Below, piece by piece: positions 51,207 through 60,551 of a stretch of DNA of 64,000 nt. Source of the DNA: JAJDTR01 sp965220415 (GTDB lineage: Bacteria > Poribacteria > WGA-4E > JAJDTR01); assembly GCA_965220415.1 (NCBI GenBank), contig OZ244829.1, forward strand, positions 3,162,001-3,226,000, read 5' to 3'. Below the pieces are notes generated by a model. That model was not told where the DNA came from. It did not search any database and saw only the letters and a program-made list of their open reading frames with translations. Position 1 is the first letter of the stretch. Every line of letters starts with the position of its first letter. The position numbers were made by a program, and so were the translations under genes.

Positions 51207-51515
51207 ATGAAATATAGGTTGACCATAATTTTGACTCCCCAATCCGAGGGGGGTTATATGGTGACGTGCGAGGAGTTGCCTGAATTGCTAACGCAAGGGG
51301 ATTCGGTAGACGAATCATTGGAAAACGTTATAGATGCATTTTCTGCCACGCTTGAGTTGTACGAGGATTTTGGGCGCTCATTGCCTGATAGCATTCAGAT
51401 TCTTGATAAAGACATGATAGGCGAAGTGCCTCAACCGAGATTTGAAACGATGACACCAACCCCCCCTTTTGATGGGAACTCTTCAAGTTACTGGTTTCAG
51501 GCTATCGGTTTATAA
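51207..51515 (+). CDS. hicB: HicB-like antitoxin
   Basis: 102 residues. The ATG at 51207 has TGGAGG 8 bases ahead. The N-terminal partial RNase H fold shows MKYRLTIILTPQSEGGYMVT, ELPELLTQGDSVDESLENVI and DAFSATLELYEDFG. The C-terminus (SIQILDKDMIGEVPQPRFET and after) does not show an obvious DNA-binding HTH or RHH domain, so autoregulation may differ from the E. coli pair. It precedes the toxin by 17 bases. This antitoxin-first order is found in many hicBA loci. Confidence 0.85.
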   Translation: MKYRLTIILTPQSEGGYMVTCEELPELLTQGDSVDESLENVIDAFSATLELYEDFGRSLPDSIQILDKDMIGEVPQPRFETMTPTPPFDGNSSSYWFQAIGL

Positions 51516-51532
51516 TCAAAGCAGAATGTTCG

Positions 51533-51751
51533 GTGAAATATAGAGAGATTTCACGAAAACTAAAAACACTGGGATGCCAAGAGATCAGGAGAAGAGGACG
51601 CGGTTCTCACAGAAAATGGTACAATCCGAGTACTGGAAAATCGACGTCTGTTCCATATCATGGTAGTCGTGAAGTGAAGAGTGGGGTAGTGCGCCAAATT
51701 GCCAAACAATTGGGAATCAACTGGGAAGATTTCAGAAATGCGGGCAGGTAA
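51533..51751 (+). CDS. hicA: HicA-like mRNA interferase toxin
   Basis: 72 residues from a GTG start. It has the small dsRBD-like fold signature: KYREISRKLKTLGCQEIRRR, then GRGSHRKWYNPSTGKSTSVP with the catalytic His, YHGSREVKSGVVRQIAKQLG and a terminal INWEDFRNAGR. HicA cleaves mRNA when HicB is lost. The cassette sits between two copies of the rpsT terminator. Confidence 0.87.
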   Translation: MKYREISRKLKTLGCQEIRRRGRGSHRKWYNPSTGKSTSVPYHGSREVKSGVVRQIAKQLGINWEDFRNAGR

Positions 51752-52169
51752 TCGTAGACGGCAGCGTGAACACGAGAGTTCTTCTATTGTTTAGGCTTTA
51801 TTGAATTTGATCGAAACTCAGTCGTTAGATTTGTGAAGATGGTGGGCAGTGCCCACCCTACAGTGCAGCATGTAGCGGTATCACAAGAAAAGCCCCCGAC
51901 TCGGAGGAGTTGACGGGGCTTTTTTGTTTTGATTGAGTGGCAGCAGCAATGCGGGGCAGGAGGGTCGCGATTCGGAGATCGCTCCTACAGTTGTAGATGC
52001 ACAACACAAGTCCACGGACCGTACGCAGCCTACAAGAGATGGTGGGCAGTGCCCACCCTACAGTGGTAGATGCATAACACAAGCAGGGGCACGGCATATG
52101 GGGGATTTCGATCAAGCGAGTGAATAGCGAGCGCGATAGAGATCTCTCAAACGAATGTTTAATGAGCGA
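51752..52169. other. Gene-free interval with repeats after hicA
   Basis: No gene. It holds two copies of GATGGTGGGCAGTGCCCACCC (51839 and 52038), the second terminator copy, GATTCGGAGATCGCTCCTAC (51968), and GATCAAGCGAGTGAATAGCG (52110), the inverse of a repeat family found at 39.4, 54.3, 60.3 and 62.5 kb. Confidence 0.6.
51872..51929 (+). terminator. Second copy of the rpsT-type terminator
   Basis: 58 bp with about four differences from 50985-51042, including the complete hairpin (51888-51925) and T run. It would terminate hicBA transcripts. Confidence 0.8.
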
Positions 52170-52976
52170 TTAATTTTTCCATGAATTGTGCCAGACGAGG
52201 GTGTTCTGGATTTCGTCGTTCAGAAGATCGCCGAGTTTGAGGGAGTTGAAGAGGTCTTCGCGCAGAACGTTGCGTTTGCCGTTGAAGGTGCACCCATCGG
52301 GCATGAAGGCGCATGTCATGGCACGGCGCGGTGCTACGGTCATGTTGGCACCCGCGGCGTGCGCCGTCAACCCATTATGCCAGACGATTGAACCGGCGGA
52401 GCAGGGCACGGGTCGGGGCTCAATGCTGCGCCATTCCGGATAAATCGTGAAGAGTGCCGCGAGGTTTTCACCGATGTTGCAGTTCTCAAATCGCGCCGTC
52501 AGGTGACTGCCCGGAATGTACCACATACAGCCGTTGGCAAGCGTCGCGTCATCTAGCGCCACCCAGCAGGAGATCGCGTCCCGCGAATCGAACGACCAGT
52601 AGGGAACATCAAGGTGCCATGCGGTCGGATTCCCGTAGGACGGTTTGATAAGCGCTTGATCGTGCCAGACTCGAATTCCCTCGATTCCAGCCAGCGCCGC
52701 TCCCATCCGACCGAGCCGCGGGTTGTGGATTAGATCTCTCATGCCGGCATGAGTATCGGCGAGCCGGAGGCACTGTGTAAAGACTCGGGCATAGAAATCA
52801 TCGGGCTGCATCTGGTTCGTCATGAATTCAACGGAATTTCCCAGCCGCTCCGCGACAGACTCGTCGGTGCAACGGCGCCACTCCTCCAGTTCGTCGGGGT
52901 CGAGAAAACTCTCAATCGCGACAAATCCGTTGGTTCGGTAGAATTCAATCTGTTGATTCGTCAGTTCGTCCTTCAT
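52170..52976 (-). CDS. Phytanoyl-CoA dioxygenase (PhyH) family protein
   Basis: 268 residues from the ATG at 52976. The longer frame overlaps the upstream gene and is rejected. It is an Fe(II)/2-oxoglutarate oxygenase fold: NQQIEFYRTNGFVAIESFLD at the N-terminus, the facial triad His/Asp in AWHLDVPYWSF, distal His in LTAHAAGANMT, and the 2-oxoglutarate Arg in PRRAMTCAFMPDG. WVALDDATLANGCMWYIPGS is the typical mid-barrel block. It starts 13 bases after the PHP gene, so they are probably co-transcribed. It is paralogous to 61461-62300. Small-molecule hydroxylation is likely; the substrate is unknown. Confidence 0.85.
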   Translation of the reverse strand: MKDELTNQQIEFYRTNGFVAIESFLDPDELEEWRRCTDESVAERLGNSVEFMTNQMQPDDFYARVFTQCLRLADTHAGMRDLIHNPRLGRMGAALAGIEGIRVWHDQALIKPSYGNPTAWHLDVPYWSFDSRDAISCWVALDDATLANGCMWYIPGSHLTARFENCNIGENLAALFTIYPEWRSIEPRPVPCSAGSIVWHNGLTAHAAGANMTVAPRRAMTCAFMPDGCTFNGKRNVLREDLFNSLKLGDLLNDEIQNTLVWHNSWKN

Positions 52977-52989
52977 TGCGCGCCGTCCC

Positions 52990-53883
52990 CTAGAGGAAGA
53001 ACGGATTTGACCATGCCTTCTTGCCTTCCTCGTCGACAATCTCCACGCGGACATATTTCGCCGCGCTCGGCACCGGGTACTCCGCCTCGGTTAAGCTTTC
53101 GCCTTCCGGAGCAACGATACGCCGCCCGGTGCTGCATTGTGCTTTGAATATGATGGACTGGGCGGGCGAACATTTGACGATGACCTTCCGATCGCGAGCG
53201 GAGTCCCCGACCAAATCGAGATCGACAATCTCGGGACCTAGGGTCGAATAGAAGGCACCGGTGCGGAAGGCATTCATAATCGCATCGATTGTGAGTTCGG
53301 CGGCTTTCACCATTACCCAGGCGTGGAAGCAGTCGTGTTCGGTGCCGTGCGCATCATCGGCGGCAATCCCAAAGACGGGGCCAATCCGGTCAAGGACATC
53401 GTCCCATGCCTGCTCGGAAAAGCCTTTGCCGATGCCGACCATGCAGGTGTCGTTGTAGACTTCGACGGCAAAGTAACCTTTAAGCTGCTCGTAGTCTCGG
53501 ATAGTATGTCCGCACCAATACGGATGGCAGAGGACAGCTTCGCCGCCTTGCGCTTTAATTTCGGCGAGAACGTCGTTGGGATGGAGTTCGGCGCAGTTGA
53601 TGCGTTCGCGGAGGTTGATGCCGACGATGTGAAAGACGCTGCCTCCGTACGGGTTATCGGGATGGACTTCGCTGCCGGAGATGGCGAGAAAGTTTTCAGC
53701 GCTGTAGGCGGACACATCGTTGACTTTTCGATGATCGGTGAGCACGAGAAAGTTGTATCCCGCTTCGCGGTAGGCGGCGAAGCGTTCGTCCATCGGAATC
53801 CTGCCGTCGGATTCGGTGCTGTGACTGTGAGTGTTCCCCCGATACCACTGTCCGGGCTGTTTGAAGGGGTTTAGATTTTCCAC
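52990..53883 (-). CDS. PHP-domain metal-dependent phosphoesterase
   Basis: 297 residues. The four PHP motifs are seen: NTHSHSTESDG (HxH), LVLTDHRKVNDVS, ISGSEVHPD / AVLCHPYWCG, and IAADDAHGTEHDC. Residues about 215-297 form a separate beta-rich end (YVRVEIVDEEGKKAWSNPFF), as in CehA/McbA-type proteins that have a C-terminal sandwich. It probably hydrolyses a phosphoester or related bond using two or three metal ions. It lies upstream of a PhyH gene in the same transcript. Confidence 0.85.
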   Translation of the reverse strand: MENLNPFKQPGQWYRGNTHSHSTESDGRIPMDERFAAYREAGYNFLVLTDHRKVNDVSAYSAENFLAISGSEVHPDNPYGGSVFHIVGINLRERINCAELHPNDVLAEIKAQGGEAVLCHPYWCGHTIRDYEQLKGYFAVEVYNDTCMVGIGKGFSEQAWDDVLDRIGPVFGIAADDAHGTEHDCFHAWVMVKAAELTIDAIMNAFRTGAFYSTLGPEIVDLDLVGDSARDRKVIVKCSPAQSIIFKAQCSTGRRIVAPEGESLTEAEYPVPSAAKYVRVEIVDEEGKKAWSNPFFL

Positions 53884-54419
53884 AGGGCGTCTCCTTTTTG
53901 GTAATGGTGTTGGAAGATCAGTTTTTATCTTAGCATACCCGTGATGGAATGGGAAGGGGAAAAGCAGTGGATCTCTACCGCCTTCGTTTTTCGCTCAGTT
54001 GCTGGCCAGTGACCTGCGGCCCGTGGTCAGTAAAGGCAGTCAGGGGTCGTAGGTTGGGTTGAACGGGATTCCGTTGATAATCGTCGATCTTAGAGGAGTT
54101 TTCGAGTGTCCACTTTGTCTATACATGCCAAATTTGAGTGAAACCCAACGCCAATCGTACGTTCTTCAACCATGAGACATCCTCTACAATTAGATGCGTT
54201 TCCCCTGGAAAAGCAGTGGTTAGCGACCAGTTACCTGTGGCCTGTGGTCAGTAAAGGCAGCGGGCTGGGGAAGCGGATGACGGGAAAGCGGGTAGAGGGT
54301 ACGAGGGGATAATTGTTAAAATGGGATTGCAATCAGGACTCTCTATCGCCTTCGCTATTCACTCGGTTGATTGGTAGAGTTCCACTGACCACTAGCCACT
54401 AGCCACTGATCACTGCTTC
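53884..54419. other. Gene-free interval rich in dispersed repeats
   Basis: It carries the inverted partner of the 2.6 kb repeat (54048-54215), two copies of a GTGGCCTGTGGTCAGTAAAGGCAG-like run (54020 and 54240), CACTAGCCACTAGCCACTGA (54393) and GGATCTCTACCGCCTTCG / ACTCTCTATCGCCTTCGC elements. The same families occur at 1.8, 11.5, 23.5, 48.4, 57.2 and 62.6 kb. Confidence 0.6.
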
Positions 54420-57149
54420 TTACTTCACAATCACCATCCGCCGTGACGCCGCATAATCCCCTGCCCGGAATTGATAAATATAAATCCCGCTCGCAACCGT
54501 TTCCCCGCGTTCGTTCCGTCCGTCCCAATACGCCGCCTTTCCACGCTCCGCGTAATGTCCCGCCGACTGATTCCCGAGCGACAACCGACGAACCAACGTC
54601 CCTTTTGTATCATAAATCGTAATCGCCACCTCCGCCTCACCCGCGAGATTATACGGTATCCACGTCTCCGGATTGAAGGGGTTCGGGTAATTCGGCAATA
54701 GCGTTGTCTCTTTCGGCGTCAACGCCGCAAGCAACTGTTGGAGGAATCGGATTCCCCGTTGAAGATTCGCGTCGCCAACGCCTAATCCCCGTGCGTCTGC
54801 AAGCCATCTCTCGACATCCGTGGCGCTAATAATCGACAGCTCCGGGGAATATGCCGAAGGCGCAGCTCCGCCACCTTCGAGCGCCGCGGCAACCTGAACA
54901 AGGTCAAGGATATCCACCACGCCGTCACCGTTCACATCCCCTTCCAACCTATTCGTCCCTAAATCTCGGGCAATAATCGTCAAATCCAAAATATTCACCA
55001 CGCCGTCTTCGTTCACATCGGCGGGATTTTTCGGTTTGGCTCTGAGATACATCTCGCCATCGTAGTTGGGTAGTGTGTGCGTCGTCCCCTCCACTCGGCT
55101 CGCAACACCAGTGGCGAGTTCCGGCAGCGTAATTTCCTGTGCCTCCCCGCTGCGGTTGTAAACCGCCCACCCGTTCGTAAATTCGCGGATATAAAGCCCC
55201 GGGGTGTTTTCGTTGTATAGTTGGGTTTTCTCGCCGACCGGCCGCCCAAGGTCAGCATCCCAAAAATTGTACCAGTAGTGTCCAAACACCCCGCTTTCGC
55301 TGTACACCACGTAGCCGTCCGAGTGAGTTAGGCTTAGAGTTGTCAAAGCACGCATCCAGCGCCGATTGTTCGGGCTATCCAGAGGTTCTCCCGGAAGGCT
55401 AAAACCTTCGAGTGCGTTTATTCGAGGTTCGCGCAGGTTGTGTTCAAGCCATATTAATGCGTTTTCAGCCGCGTTAATAACACGTTCCAAATCGGCGCCG
55501 GTTCTGTATTCTGGAATGCCGGTTTCCATAAAGCCACCGTTTAAATATACTCCGGTTTTAGGAATTATGAAGTAATTCGTGTTGCCCATTATCAGAAAAT
55601 TGGGTCGCGTTTCGGCCCGAATGCGACGTACAATATCTAACCGCGCCTGTAGTTCTTCTTCCAGAGAGGAAAAAGAGTGTTGGTGCGTTCCATCCCAACC
55701 AGTAAGCACCGGCCAATGTTCAGACCAGTGATCAAAAATAATGCCGTCATACAAACCGCACTTCGATACGGCAACAGCTTGCTGAACAATCATATCTTGA
55801 ACGGCGGGATGTGTGAAATCCATTAAGCCGTGTTTCGCCACAGTTCCGTCCGAATTATGTTCTCGAAAGATGTTTCCATGTTCGTCTCGTATCCAATACG
55901 GCCAATCTTCTCCAAGTATATGCAATGCTTCGCCTCTCATGCTTATAGTTGCAAGAGTGATCAAATTCGGATTAGCATCAAGCACTTCGTCGCGCAGATG
56001 TGTGGCGTGGTTAACATCTCCCGCCATTCTATATCCGTCGTGGACTTTGCGGAATGGCAGTCCATACCCGCCGAAATGCAGATCATGAAATGCGATGTTT
56101 TCCGCCGCGGAGAGGTTTGGGCGATTTCTAATAGGGGGCCAATTGAATCCACTCCAGCGAGCAAATAACGACGGGTAATTTCGGTTTTCCAGTCTAGGCT
56201 CAAGCGGTAAAGGCGGCATGTCACATGTTTGATGGTAAAAAAACTGAGACAGCGACAGTCCGTCGAGCGCGGTATAATCTGGAAGGTTGTTGTGCCGAAT
56301 GTCAAGGAAATCCAAGCGCGTGAGTGTTGCGAGCGGGCTGACATCCACAATCCGATTGTTGCTCAAGTGCAATCTGGTGAGTTGTGTAAGATTTGCGAGC
56401 GGACTAATGTCTTCAATCTGATTGCCGCCCAAGTGCAATTCGGTGAGTTGTGTGAGATGTGCAAGCGGACTGATATCAACAATAGCGTTGCGGTCAAGAT
56501 GTACCACTCTCAGTTGTGCGAGATTTGCAAGTGAACCGATGTTCTCAATCAGTCGATTATCATTCAGGCGCAAGAACGTGAGTTGTGTGAGATTTGAAAG
56601 CGGTCCGATATCTTCAATCTGATTGCCGCCCAGATGCAATGCGGTTAGATGCATGAGATTTGCAAGCGGACTGAGCTTTTCGATTTGATTGTAGCGAATA
56701 TCTAACGATTCCAACGCTGTCAAGCCTGCGAGCGGACCGATATCGACAATAAGGTTGCGGTCTAAATCTAACCAGTTTAGTTGTGTGAGATGTGCCAACG
56801 GGCTAATATCGTCAATCGTCCAACAGTCGTTAAGCCGCAAGAAGCTGAGTTGTGTGAGATGTGCCAAGGGACTAATATCTGTAATCGGGTTTTCGCCCAA
56901 GCGTAATTCGATCAGGTTGGTCGCATATTCCAAGCCGGTGAGCGCTGTTATTTGACGCGCCGCAGCGTTAAGTGACGTTAACTGGTGCATGTCCGCCTCC
57001 GTGATGGAGGTGCCCGCAGGCAGTTTGAGTGTTTCCCTGATTGCGTTGCGCAAGTTTGCGTCGGGTATGTTGACGGCTTGGGCAAATGCCGTGCTGCAAA
57101 GCGCGATATAGAGCAAAAGATGTAGTTTGAGGGTTTGGCGGAATTTCAT
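54420..57149 (-). CDS. Secreted LRR / hydrolase-like / dockerin protein with FlgD-like tail
   Basis: 909 residues from the ATG at 57149 (GAGGAG ahead; signal MKFRQTLKLHLLLYIALCST ... FAQ). Residues about 30-310 are about 11-12 leucine-rich repeats of the internalin-like SDS22 type (LTxLxLxxNxIxDISPLAxLTQ). The middle (about 330-700) looks like a TIM-barrel glycoside-hydrolase-like domain (WPYWIRDEHGNIFRE, CGLYDGIIFDHWSEHWPVLTG). Then two dockerin-type calcium repeats (DVNEDGVVNILDLTIIARDL, DVNGDGVVDILDLVQVAAAL) and the tail LLPNYPNPFNPETWIPYNLA ... ASRRMVIVK. Probably a surface-displayed binding or degrading protein. Confidence 0.8.
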   Translation of the reverse strand: MKFRQTLKLHLLLYIALCSTAFAQAVNIPDANLRNAIRETLKLPAGTSITEADMHQLTSLNAAARQITALTGLEYATNLIELRLGENPITDISPLAHLTQLSFLRLNDCWTIDDISPLAHLTQLNWLDLDRNLIVDIGPLAGLTALESLDIRYNQIEKLSPLANLMHLTALHLGGNQIEDIGPLSNLTQLTFLRLNDNRLIENIGSLANLAQLRVVHLDRNAIVDISPLAHLTQLTELHLGGNQIEDISPLANLTQLTRLHLSNNRIVDVSPLATLTRLDFLDIRHNNLPDYTALDGLSLSQFFYHQTCDMPPLPLEPRLENRNYPSLFARWSGFNWPPIRNRPNLSAAENIAFHDLHFGGYGLPFRKVHDGYRMAGDVNHATHLRDEVLDANPNLITLATISMRGEALHILGEDWPYWIRDEHGNIFREHNSDGTVAKHGLMDFTHPAVQDMIVQQAVAVSKCGLYDGIIFDHWSEHWPVLTGWDGTHQHSFSSLEEELQARLDIVRRIRAETRPNFLIMGNTNYFIIPKTGVYLNGGFMETGIPEYRTGADLERVINAAENALIWLEHNLREPRINALEGFSLPGEPLDSPNNRRWMRALTTLSLTHSDGYVVYSESGVFGHYWYNFWDADLGRPVGEKTQLYNENTPGLYIREFTNGWAVYNRSGEAQEITLPELATGVASRVEGTTHTLPNYDGEMYLRAKPKNPADVNEDGVVNILDLTIIARDLGTNRLEGDVNGDGVVDILDLVQVAAALEGGGAAPSAYSPELSIISATDVERWLADARGLGVGDANLQRGIRFLQQLLAALTPKETTLLPNYPNPFNPETWIPYNLAGEAEVAITIYDTKGTLVRRLSLGNQSAGHYAERGKAAYWDGRNERGETVASGIYIYQFRAGDYAASRRMVIVK

Positions 57150-57262
57150 TGTGTTCTCCTCAAATCCGTTCAAGAGTAGGCACTATAACTTTCTCAATCA
57201 TCAAAAAGCTCACTTGGGTTTTTTACTGAACACTGGTCACAAGCCACTGGCAACTGTTTCTA

Positions 57263-60235
57263 TCAGAATGCGTTGGCTACGAACACCAAATCAAGAATGT
57301 TGACAAACCCATCGCCATTCACGTCAGCCTTCAAACTATTCGTACCCAAGGCTTGGGCAACAATAGTCAGGTCAAGGATATTCACGACGCCGTCCTCGTT
57401 CACATCGGCAGGATTTTTCGGTTTGGCTCTGAGGTACATCTCCCCATCGTAGTTGGGGAGTGTGTGCGTCGTACCTTCCACCCCACTCGCAACGCCGGTA
57501 ACATGTTCAGGCAATGTAACTTCCTGTGTTTCCCCGCTGTGGTTATAAACTACCCAGCCGTTCGTAAATTCTCGTATGAAAAGACCGGGGTGGTCTTTAT
57601 AGAGTTGCGCCGTGTTACCAACCGGGTAGCCGAGGTCAGTGTCCCAAAAGTCGTACCAAGTGCCACCAGCCATTTCAGTAAAGTCCTGATAAAGCGCATA
57701 ACCGTCTGCATGAGTAAGACTTAAAGTTGTTAGCGCGCGCACCCAACGGAGATTTTCGGGGCTATCTGCGGCTTCGGGAAACGGTAGGGTTTCGCCGATT
57801 ACGCCGTTTATATGGGGTTCTCTCAGAGTTTCCTCCGCCCACAAGAGCGTGTTTTCAGTTTCCAGCAGCGCTTGGTGAAGATACTCCGGGTCTTGGAAAT
57901 ACGAGATGGGCATCTTCGTTTCCATAGAAAGACCGTTAATGTAAGGACCGGTTAAGGGAATTTTGGTCCGATTAGAATTTACCTGTATCAGAAAGTTGGG
58001 ACGGGTCGCAGCGCGGATGCGCCGCACGATGTTGAGTTTTGCCTGCTGTTGCATCTCGTTGATTCTTGCCAATTCACGCGCTTCCAAGCTATGCAAATGG
58101 AGCGGAAGTAGAGGAAACACTTCGCCCCATGAATCAAAAACTATTCCGTCAAACAAGCCGCATTTGGACACATCGACAGCCTGCTGTACAATTAAATCCT
58201 GTGCCCCGGGCTGCATAAAATCAATAAAAACAACAGGATTCTTAGGGTTACGATTATCCTCAATAATGACTTTTCCATCGGTATCCCGTAACCAATACGG
58301 CCAGTCTTCGCCATAATTAAGCAGCTTGTCGGTAGCCCATTTAATCTCAACAAGAAACACCATATTCGGGTTCATTGCGATGAGTTCGTCTCGTCTTTGT
58401 ATTACGTCTTCCAGGGTACCTGCCAGCTTGCCGTCGGGACGCCAATACATTCCCAAAGCACCGCCATACAGTAAGTCGATACGTGAATCGTATCCGAACA
58501 ACCAATCGCCACCGAACACGGACGGATAGGTTCGGTTTGACAGTCGGGGCTCAAGGGGAAGAGGCGCCATGTCGCAATATTGGTCATATTCGAAATGTAT
58601 CAATGGCAGTGAATCAAGGGGACTGAGGTCTGTTATTGAATTGACGCGAATGTCTAACGATTCTAACTGTCTTAAATTCGCAAGTGGAGTAATATCTGAA
58701 ATTCTGTTGTTGTCGAGTTGCAATTCAACGAGTTGCGTGAGGTTTCCAAGCGGGGTGATATCCGAAATCTGATTGCGGGAAAGTTGCAACACAGTCAATT
58801 GTGCGAGATTGGCGATCAGCTTAATGTCGGTGAATATGTTATTTTCCAGACCTAACCAAGTGAGTCGACTGAGATTGGTTAGGGGCGTTAGATTGGAAAT
58901 GTTACAGTACGCTGCGTCAAGATACCTCAACCCCATTAGATTGGCTAGGGGCGAAAGGTCGAACACCGGATTGAAGGAGATGTTCAATCTATCCAGGTTG
59001 GTAGCATATTCCAGACCGGTAAGTTCTGCAATTTGTCTTTGTCGCGCATCTAAGCTTGTCAACTGCCTCATGTTTGCTTGGTTCACGGGGATATCAAAGC
59101 GTAGATTAAGAGCATCTCTAATGGCTTGTCTGAGATTTGGATCGGGTATCTCAACAGGTGGACTGTCCGCATCGAAAATGGGGTTGTTGTCCGTATCAAG
59201 GTATTCTAGATTTGTGAGATTGGCAAGAGGAGCAATGTCAATAATACGGTTGTTTTGGATTTCGAGGTGAGTTAGATTTATGAGATTTGAAAGTGGACTG
59301 ATGTCTTCAATCTGATTGTTGTGCAGACGTAACTCAATGAGTTGTGTGAGACTTGCAAGTGGCATAACATTGACAACTTCATTGTCATTGATGTGCAAAT
59401 CATTTAGTAGCACAAGGTTTACAAGCGGGACAATGTCTGTTATTCGGTTACGATCCAAGTGCAACACTTCTAACCTCGTTAAATTCGCAAGTGAACTGAT
59501 ATTTTCAATCCGATTGTTGTTAAGACGCAGCAGGGTAAGTCGCATGAGATTTGCAAGTGGGCTGATATCCACAATGCGATTGTCACTCAGTTTAAGCGTT
59601 GTTACTTGTGTGAGATTGGAAAGCGGCGTAATGTCGGAAATCGGACACTCACTAAAATCAGCACTTTTCAATTTGGTCAAATTCTTTAATGGGGAGAGGT
59701 CGGAACATGGGTTGCTCCAAAGCAATAGGTCTTCTAGTTTTTTCAATCTGGCCAAAGGAGTGAGATCGGTAATGCGATTGTGCCTCACAATTAACGTGGT
59801 TAGTTGTGTAAGATTGGAAAGCGGTGTAATGTCGGAGATTTGACAGCCAGCCAAATCAACATTTTCCAAATGAGTTAAATCCGCTAGCGGGGAGAGGTCC
59901 GAGAGTGGGTTGTTCCAAAGCCATAGGAGTTCCAACTTCGTCGATTTTGCTAATGGGGCGAGGTCGCTAATGTAATTGCTACCAAGGACAAGATTAGTTA
60001 GGTTAGCCGCATATTCCAAACCGGTGAGGTCTGTTATCTGGCTTTCACTGGCACTCAACCCCGTCAGTTGCCGCATGTCTGCTTGCGTGATGGGTGCGCC
60101 AGCAGGCAGATTGAGAGTCTCTCTGATTGCCTTGCGCAGATTTGCGTCGGGTATGTTGACGGCTTGGGCTAATGCGGCGCTGGTCAGGACAATATAGAGT
60201 AAAAGGCTGAGAATGATTTTCTGTCGGAAATTCAT
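57263..60235 (-). CDS. Secreted LRR / hydrolase-like / dockerin protein lacking the C-terminal tail
   Basis: 990 residues from the ATG at 60235 (AAGGAG ahead; signal MNFRQKIILSLLLYIVLTSA). A tandem paralogue of the preceding entry, but with two LRR blocks: each starts anew with 'IPDxNLRxAIRxxLNL' (residues about 25 and about 370), so the LRR domain was duplicated. The hydrolase-like domain (WPYWLRDTDGKVIIEDN, CGLFDGIVFDSWGEVFPLLP) and both dockerin repeats remain. It stops at LDLVFVANAF, directly where the paralogue continues into its linker and FlgD-like tail. The DNA after the stop is a dispersed repeat, so the tail was probably lost. Confidence 0.8.
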   Translation of the reverse strand: MNFRQKIILSLLLYIVLTSAALAQAVNIPDANLRKAIRETLNLPAGAPITQADMRQLTGLSASESQITDLTGLEYAANLTNLVLGSNYISDLAPLAKSTKLELLWLWNNPLSDLSPLADLTHLENVDLAGCQISDITPLSNLTQLTTLIVRHNRITDLTPLARLKKLEDLLLWSNPCSDLSPLKNLTKLKSADFSECPISDITPLSNLTQVTTLKLSDNRIVDISPLANLMRLTLLRLNNNRIENISSLANLTRLEVLHLDRNRITDIVPLVNLVLLNDLHINDNEVVNVMPLASLTQLIELRLHNNQIEDISPLSNLINLTHLEIQNNRIIDIAPLANLTNLEYLDTDNNPIFDADSPPVEIPDPNLRQAIRDALNLRFDIPVNQANMRQLTSLDARQRQIAELTGLEYATNLDRLNISFNPVFDLSPLANLMGLRYLDAAYCNISNLTPLTNLSRLTWLGLENNIFTDIKLIANLAQLTVLQLSRNQISDITPLGNLTQLVELQLDNNRISDITPLANLRQLESLDIRVNSITDLSPLDSLPLIHFEYDQYCDMAPLPLEPRLSNRTYPSVFGGDWLFGYDSRIDLLYGGALGMYWRPDGKLAGTLEDVIQRRDELIAMNPNMVFLVEIKWATDKLLNYGEDWPYWLRDTDGKVIIEDNRNPKNPVVFIDFMQPGAQDLIVQQAVDVSKCGLFDGIVFDSWGEVFPLLPLHLHSLEARELARINEMQQQAKLNIVRRIRAATRPNFLIQVNSNRTKIPLTGPYINGLSMETKMPISYFQDPEYLHQALLETENTLLWAEETLREPHINGVIGETLPFPEAADSPENLRWVRALTTLSLTHADGYALYQDFTEMAGGTWYDFWDTDLGYPVGNTAQLYKDHPGLFIREFTNGWVVYNHSGETQEVTLPEHVTGVASGVEGTTHTLPNYDGEMYLRAKPKNPADVNEDGVVNILDLTIVAQALGTNSLKADVNGDGFVNILDLVFVANAF

Positions 60236-60551
60236 TGAGTTCTCCTTCTGATCACGAGATTTACTATCACGCTTCTTTTTGAGTCGTTCAATCACTCGTT
60301 ATCCACTCGGTGGATCGCGGGTCGGGGCAAGGGGAGCTCTATCGCACGGGGAGCTCTATCGCATTCGCTAATCACTCATTTGATCCCTCATTATTCATTC
60401 GGTTGATTACTCGCTATCCACTCGCTTGAGGGATCTCTATGGGAACTCTATCGCATTCGCTAGCCGCTCATTTGATCACTCGCTATCCACTCGCTTGATT
60501 GCTCCTACCGGTGTTGGGTTTCGCTGTGCTCAACCCAACCTACAGCCAAAC
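60236..60551. other. Gene-free interval of tandem-like dispersed repeats
   Basis: It consists of reiterated units such as CACTCGCTATCCACTCGCTTGA, TTGATCACTCGCTATCCACT and GGGAGCTCTATCGCATTCGCTA, ending with the GTTGGGTTTCGCTGTGCTCA palindrome at 60512-60543. Confidence 0.65.

Noticed and set aside
60236..60551. Short tandem-like repeats as a CRISPR or origin
   Set aside because: Units vary in length and sequence and match repeats dispersed elsewhere; no DnaA-box cluster or cas gene.
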